Below, in pieces: positions 60,276 to 64,000 of a stretch of 64,000 nt of DNA (position 1 is its first letter; every line of letters begins with the position of its first letter). The translations under genes and the position numbers were made by a program. Below the pieces are notes generated by a model that made no database searches, was not told the origin of the DNA, and worked only from the letters and a program-made list of their open reading frames with translations. Location: NCBI GenBank assembly GCA_905209085.1, contig CAJLRM010000010.1:6350-70349 (forward strand), read 5' to 3'. This DNA is from an uncultured Eubacteriales bacterium (GTDB lineage: Bacteria; Bacillota; Clostridia; Christensenellales; Borkfalkiaceae).

Positions 60276-61142
60276 TTATGCCACTGCGGAGAAAAAGCGC
60301 AGCAGCCAGCGCGGAACGGAGGAAAACATTTCCGAACTTGCCGCGACGAGGCTTTGGAAATCGCAGACGAGCTTTGTATAACTCCCTTTGGGAGCGCCGT
60401 CGGCAATGACGAGAGGAGCGCTCGCAAAGCCTTCCATGGAAGTGGCGGCGATCCTCGAAGCCACGGCTACCCCGCCCATTGCGTAAACGCCGACGGCTAC
60501 CCCGCCCACGGCGACGACTCCCAAAGCGACGGCCCCGAGAGCAAAAATACCCGCGGAAATCGCGCCCGCGGAAATTCCTCCCGCCGCCAAAGCGCCTAAC
60601 GCCAATAAGCCGAGAGAGAGAACGCCCAGGGAAAGGATCCCCATCGACAGCATTCCCAGCGATATTATTCCGCAGGCGAGATTGCCTATCGCAATGATTC
60701 CCTTCGCCTTATAGAGGCCCGTTCCCACATGAATATGGACGAGCGGAAGCCCGAACAGGGTCCGCTTGCTCTTGTATTCATAATGAAAACGAGGAAAAAA
60801 GAAGGCGGCAGGGTATTGACGACTTGTTTTTTCGCCGCCTTGCTCCGCAGTAAACGCGCCCCTTTCGTCCTCTTGGTCCGAAGTATTTTGGGGCGTTCTT
60901 CCGTCTTCTTTTCCGAGGCTTTCCTCCGATTCCCGGGCGGCAAACGCTTCGTTGCCGATAAGTTCGTCTGCGGACACACAAAACAGCCGGCTGAGCGTGA
61001 GTATATTTTCCATAGAGGGAGAAGCCAGCCCCGACTCCCATTTGAATATCGTCTGGCGGGAAACTCCCGCCTTTTCGGCGAGCTGTTCCTGCGAAAGCCC
61101 TGCTTCCTTTCTCAACGTCGATAACTTGCGATAAAACTGCAT
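60276..61142 (-). CDS. XRE-type HTH regulator with glycine-periodic membrane domain
   Basis: 288 aa. HTH_3 at about 6-60 (LRKEAGLSQEQLAEKAGVSR, QTIFKWESGLASPS). A charged linker is followed by about 100 residues of short Gly-periodic repeats every 5-6 residues (IAIGNLACGIISLGMLSMG, ILSLGVLSLGLLALGALAAG, GISAGAISAGIFALGAVALG). This pattern is known from other clostridial HTH proteins and may form a packed membrane or beta-helical body. The ligand is unknown. A second XRE membrane gene lies 187 nt downstream. Confidence 0.8.
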   Translation of the reverse strand: MQFYRKLSTLRKEAGLSQEQLAEKAGVSRQTIFKWESGLASPSMENILTLSRLFCVSADELIGNEAFAARESEESLGKEDGRTPQNTSDQEDERGAFTAEQGGEKTSRQYPAAFFFPRFHYEYKSKRTLFGLPLVHIHVGTGLYKAKGIIAIGNLACGIISLGMLSMGILSLGVLSLGLLALGALAAGGISAGAISAGIFALGAVALGVVAVGGVAVGVYAMGGVAVASRIAATSMEGFASAPLVIADGAPKGSYTKLVCDFQSLVAASSEMFSSVPRWLLRFFSAVA

Positions 61143-61184
61143 AACACTCCTCTCGGGACGATCGCCGTCCCCGCGTTTTTTCTA

Positions 61185-61213
61185 AGTATATCTTTTTCCC
61201 CTTCGTTTGTCAG
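61185..61213 (-). promoter_or_regulatory. Promoter of the glycine-periodic XRE gene
   Basis: On the minus strand CTGACA (61208-61213), 17 nt, TATACT (61185-61190). The dyad GTAAAC-TATT-GTTTAC at 61234-61249, 21 nt upstream of the -35, could be a regulator site, perhaps for autoregulation. Confidence 0.65.
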
Positions 61214-61249
61214 TCAATGCCGATTTACTTTTCGTAAACTATTGTTTAC

Positions 61250-61575
61250 ATTCGCCGTTTTGCCCCTTTTTAAACCGTTTCCCTGTTTTTAACGACGCTT
61301 CGACGATAACCGCGCTCCGTTTCTTTTAGAAAAAATCAAAGATTCTCATGCTTTGCGTCGGCGGGAAAGGCGGGAGAAAGGATAGAACGATTCCGCGGAA
61401 CAGAGGGGAAGAAGAAAAAACGGCGATTGTTTTTAAACGCGCGCGAGTTCCTTCGTCTTTATAAACGCGCTCTTTCTCTCTCCGTCGTTTTTTCTTTCGC
61501 GGTTATCCGTAAAACTCCCATACAAATCATTTCCCTTTAAGAGAGTCCGCCGGACTTTCCGCCGGAAGGTACCCC
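61250..61575. other. Intergenic region between the XRE gene and yggS
   Basis: About 325 nt. The open frame 61433-61639 on the minus strand overlaps the yggS end and looks fortuitous. No terminator for yggS was found. Confidence 0.4.
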
Positions 61576-62247
61576 CTACCCGCGCGCGCCGAAAATCGTC
61601 GAGCCGAGCCGCACCATATTGCTTCCGTGCGCGACGCAAAGACGATAGTCGCCGCTCATGCCCATAGAGAGATACGCGACGTCGGGATTTTCTCCTTTCG
61701 CCTTTTCGTACAGAGCGCGCATTTCATCCGCGAGCGCGGCAAGGAGTCCCTCGTCCTTCGAGTCGGGCAGCATCGCCATAAATCCGCGGACCCTCAATCC
61801 CGCCCTTTCGCACAACCGGCGATAGCTCTCGTATGCCGCTTCCGGGGCATAACCGCCCTTGCTGTCCTCCCGCCCGATATTTACCTGTACGAGAATCTCG
61901 GAAAGTACGCCCCTTCGAACAGACTGCGCGGAAATTTCCGACGCCAGCTCGTCGCGGTCGCAGGAATGGAAGAGAGCCACGTTTCCGACGAGATATTTCA
62001 CCTTATTCGTCTGCAAGTGTCCGATAAAGTGCTGCGGACAGGCTTTTAAAAACTCGTGTTTTTCCCGAAATTCCTGTACTTTGTTTTCCGCCACCGCGTC
62101 CACGCCCGCGTCGATCGCCGCGTTTATCGCGTCGGCGCTCTGCGTCTTGGTCGCCGCTACCAGCAATACCTTCTCCCCGAAGGGATTTCCCGTCGCGAGT
62201 TCCGCTTTTATCCTCTTTACGTTGCTTTGAATTTCCGAAAGTTCCAT
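61576..62247 (-). CDS. yggS: PLP homeostasis protein YggS/PLPBP
   Basis: 223 aa. It binds pyridoxal phosphate without known catalysis and balances vitamin B6 and amino-acid pools. LLVAATKTQSADAINAAIDAG carries the PLP-Lys in the TKT motif, followed by ENKVQEFREKHE, HFIGHLQTNKVKYL, LVQVNIGREDSKGGY, and the phosphate site LSMGMSGDY, GSNMVRLGSTIFGARG. MELSEIQSNV is chosen since GGAGG precedes it. Confidence 0.93.
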   Translation of the reverse strand: MELSEIQSNVKRIKAELATGNPFGEKVLLVAATKTQSADAINAAIDAGVDAVAENKVQEFREKHEFLKACPQHFIGHLQTNKVKYLVGNVALFHSCDRDELASEISAQSVRRGVLSEILVQVNIGREDSKGGYAPEAAYESYRRLCERAGLRVRGFMAMLPDSKDEGLLAALADEMRALYEKAKGENPDVAYLSMGMSGDYRLCVAHGSNMVRLGSTIFGARG

Positions 62248-62599
62248 ACCTACCTCCTGCGTCCCCTGTTTTAAACGCCTTTCTATTATCAAAAAATTTC
62301 CGCTTTGAGAAAAGAACAAATATCGAAATGCGTTTGCCGAAAAAGTATCCGATTACGCTTTCGCTCGTTGCGCCTGCGCAAATCGTATGCAAAAAACGTC
62401 TTGCGGCGGGACGACGGCGTTCCTATAAATATATTCTAGTATACTCTTTTAAAAGCCGATTGTCAATTCGCTGTGTGATTTGATAAATTCGATTGTAAAA
62501 TATCTTTAAAATGCCGCTTTTTTGCTTGCTTTTCTTCTTTTGCGGTGTTATAATAATTAAAAGAATAGATAAAATCGATAAGGATAATCAGTTTTTTAA
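62248..62599. other. Divergent intergenic region yggS / LysR
   Basis: About 350 nt. TATAAT at 62539-62544 on the plus strand may be the -10 of the LysR gene, but no matching -35 lies 16-18 nt upstream. No other element was found. Confidence 0.45.
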
Positions 62600-63469
62600 A
62601 TGAATACGGAAGAATTAAAAACATTCATATTTTTGTCGAAAGTAAAGAATTTTACGCTGGCGGCAGAGCAAATGTATATTGCGCAGTCCACCGTCACCAA
62701 CCGCATCAGCGAGCTGGAAAAGGAAGTGGGGAAGAAGCTCTTTTCGCGGGGCGCCAAGACGGTGACGCTGACGGAAGAAGGCAAAATATTTCTCAAATAT
62801 GCCGAACGCATCATCGAATTGCAGGATACCTCTATCGAGGAAATGAACGCCGTTTCCGCTTATACCCGCAAGTTTTCGATAGGTGCCATCAACGCCACCT
62901 ATGAAAGCTATGTGCGTCCGCTGATGGATAAGTGTCTGAAAAGCAGCGGGACGACCTCGGTTAAAGTGACTTTGGGACACTCTCTCGATCTGATTCAGCT
63001 TTTACAAGACAACGTATTGGACCTCGTCTTTTCCGCTATTCCCTTAAAGCGCACGGGGTACGTCTGCGAGGTATTCGATACCGACCGCTTGGTTTTGGTG
63101 ACGGGCAGAAACAACAATGAGTATCATGACGGGATCACACAGGATCAGTTGACGCATATTCCCTATCTGATGTGCAATTTTGCGCTCAGCGACGTGGGCG
63201 TTTTCATTCGCTCTCTGTTTCCTCAAAATTATGTGTTCCGTCTGGAAGTGGATAATTCCTCCAAATTGTTTCATTATCTCGAACAGGGACTCGGATACTC
63301 CTTCCTCCCCTATAAAATGATCAAAGGCGAACTGGACGAAGGAAAATTGGAAGAGGTCCGTTTAAAAGATTTTTCCGCGCCCAAGGTGATGACTTACCTC
63401 ATCTACAAGCAGGGATACGACGTCCGGAGGTTTTTAGAAAATCGCTTCGACGACGCAGACGCGAAATAA
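62600..63469 (+). CDS. LysR-family transcriptional regulator
   Basis: 289 aa. Winged HTH (1-65): MNTEELKTFIFLSKVKNFTL, AAEQMYIAQSTVTNRISELE, KEVGKKLFSRGAKTVTLTEE. The effector domain (about 90-289) shows LGHSLDLIQLLQDNVLDLVF and VDNSSKLFHYLEQGLGYSFLP. The target is unknown; the divergent yggS could be one, as LysR genes often control the divergent neighbour. The ribosome site is weak (AAGGAT is far). Confidence 0.92.
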   Translation: MNTEELKTFIFLSKVKNFTLAAEQMYIAQSTVTNRISELEKEVGKKLFSRGAKTVTLTEEGKIFLKYAERIIELQDTSIEEMNAVSAYTRKFSIGAINATYESYVRPLMDKCLKSSGTTSVKVTLGHSLDLIQLLQDNVLDLVFSAIPLKRTGYVCEVFDTDRLVLVTGRNNNEYHDGITQDQLTHIPYLMCNFALSDVGVFIRSLFPQNYVFRLEVDNSSKLFHYLEQGLGYSFLPYKMIKGELDEGKLEEVRLKDFSAPKVMTYLIYKQGYDVRRFLENRFDDADAK

Positions 63470-63562
63470 AAGGACTTTTTTCGAAGAAGGGAATAAATTT
63501 TTCGAAGAAAAACGCAACGAAAAAATTTTTCATAGATTTTTTGAAAATCCGTGAAAAAACAG

Positions 63563-63591
63563 TTGACAAATCCTTTCGTTTTTAGTATTAT
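63563..63591 (+). promoter_or_regulatory. Promoter of the tRNA cluster
   Basis: TTGACA (63563-63568), 17 nt, TATTAT (63586-63591), 60 nt before the first tRNA. Confidence 0.85.
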
Positions 63592-63651
63592 TAATTAGCT
63601 CTTTTGAATGCGCCTATCCTTTGGAAAAACGCGTTCGGGATGCCATTATAT

Positions 63652-63728
<77 letters not shown>

Positions 63729-63731
63729 AAT

Positions 63732-63808
63732 GGCGGCGTAGCTTAGTTGGTTAGAGCGATCGGTTCATACCCGATAGGTCATAAGTTCGAATCTCATCGC
63801 CGCTACCA
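63732..63808 (+). tRNA. Elongator tRNA-Met(CAT)
   Basis: GGCGGCG/CGCCGCT acceptor (G1-U72), anticodon loop TTCATAC, encoded ACCA. Similar to Bacillus elongator Met; tRNA-Ile(CAT) is less likely because the typical Ile2 acceptor GGACC is absent. Confidence 0.88.
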
Positions 63809-63895
63809 TTGAAGACAAGACGGAGCAATCCGTTACATATACCAATGCATCGATACTTGCATTGTCCGCGCTTAGGAAGCGCGTTTTATATAGAT

Positions 63896-63970
63896 GGCCC
63901 CATGGTCAAGCGGTTAAGACACCACCCTTTCACGGTGGTAACATGGGTTCAAGTCCCGTTGGGGTCACCA
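63896..63970 (+). tRNA. tRNA-Glu(TTC)
   Basis: GGCCCCA/TGGGGTC acceptor, anticodon loop CTTTCAC, GGGTTCAAGTCCC T arm, encoded ACCA. It follows an 87-nt spacer within the cluster. Confidence 0.95.
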
Positions 63971-64000
63971 CTGAAATGAGCAAAAATTAAAGGTTTTTGC

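Noticed and set aside
63732..63808. tRNA-Ile(CAT) with lysidine
   Set aside because: The acceptor and D-arm sequences match elongator tRNA-Met more closely; a tRNA-identity model would settle it.

Overview
The window looks like chromosome of a low-redox, Gram-positive, probably endospore-forming Clostridia-type anaerobe. The evidence is a SpoIIE phosphatase, DegV, a one-TM type I signal peptidase, a YwlE-type arginine phosphatase beside Sua5 and RpiB as in Bacillus, an [FeFe]-hydrogenase operon, lipoproteins with Ser-rich linkers, and near-consensus SigA promoters with strong AGGAGG ribosome sites. Most of the DNA is moderately GC-rich; a few stretches are clearly AT-rich and foreign-looking. 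A Christensenellales-like gut lineage is my guess, not shown by the sequence.

Layout. 1-9.7 kb (minus): membrane gene and MscS, upp, an aminoacyl-tRNA deacylase plus rpiB behind a four-fold 80-bp promoter repeat array, ywlE, sua5/tsaC, dnaB, pepF. 9.7-21 kb (minus): an AT-rich interrupted membrane gene, UPF0210 with its ACT partner, two membrane proteins, DegV, signal peptidase, DUF951, a hydrolase-fold protein without its serine, sbcC and sbcD. 21-23 kb (plus): a DnaD-like replication protein ending in a zinc module, then tRNA-Ser(GGA).

23-26.4 kb is a decayed integrative island at that tRNA: a 61-bp duplication of the tRNA 3' part, two tyrosine-recombinase tail fragments, phage-like membrane genes, a truncated DUF2726 gene, an intact YefM/RelE-type toxin-antitoxin pair and a TIR-domain gene. 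26.5-30 kb holds an [FeFe]-hydrogenase and a NuoF/GltD-type fusion flavoprotein (likely group A2 logic). 30.5-35.7 kb has a DUF4303-like gene, a 1112-aa SGNH lipoprotein and a divergent AraC regulator. 35.8-40.6 kb is a pfkA-ppx-ppk operon joining glycolysis and polyphosphate. 41-50 kb: solitary MazF, a leader peptide coupled to spoIIE, a second SGNH lipoprotein, and a two-gene envelope operon. 50-53 kb: nicotinamidase-like hydrolase, pyrophosphatase, tRNA-Ser(GCT), GIY-YIG protein, SDR.

53.4-57 kb is an MgtA-type Mg2+ ATPase behind an exceptionally long (about 710 nt) leader containing a terminator-like hairpin, a 39-aa ORF with an excellent ribosome site, and an anti-Shine-Dalgarno element. 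57-64 kb: TerB-like, TIGR04076, YiiX-like hydrolase, two XRE-type membrane regulators, YggS, a LysR regulator and a tRNA cluster (fMet, Met, Glu).

Best candidates for something undescribed are the mgtA leader, the 80-bp promoter/hairpin array before rpiB, and the tRNA-Ser island with its inverted att core and TIR gene.
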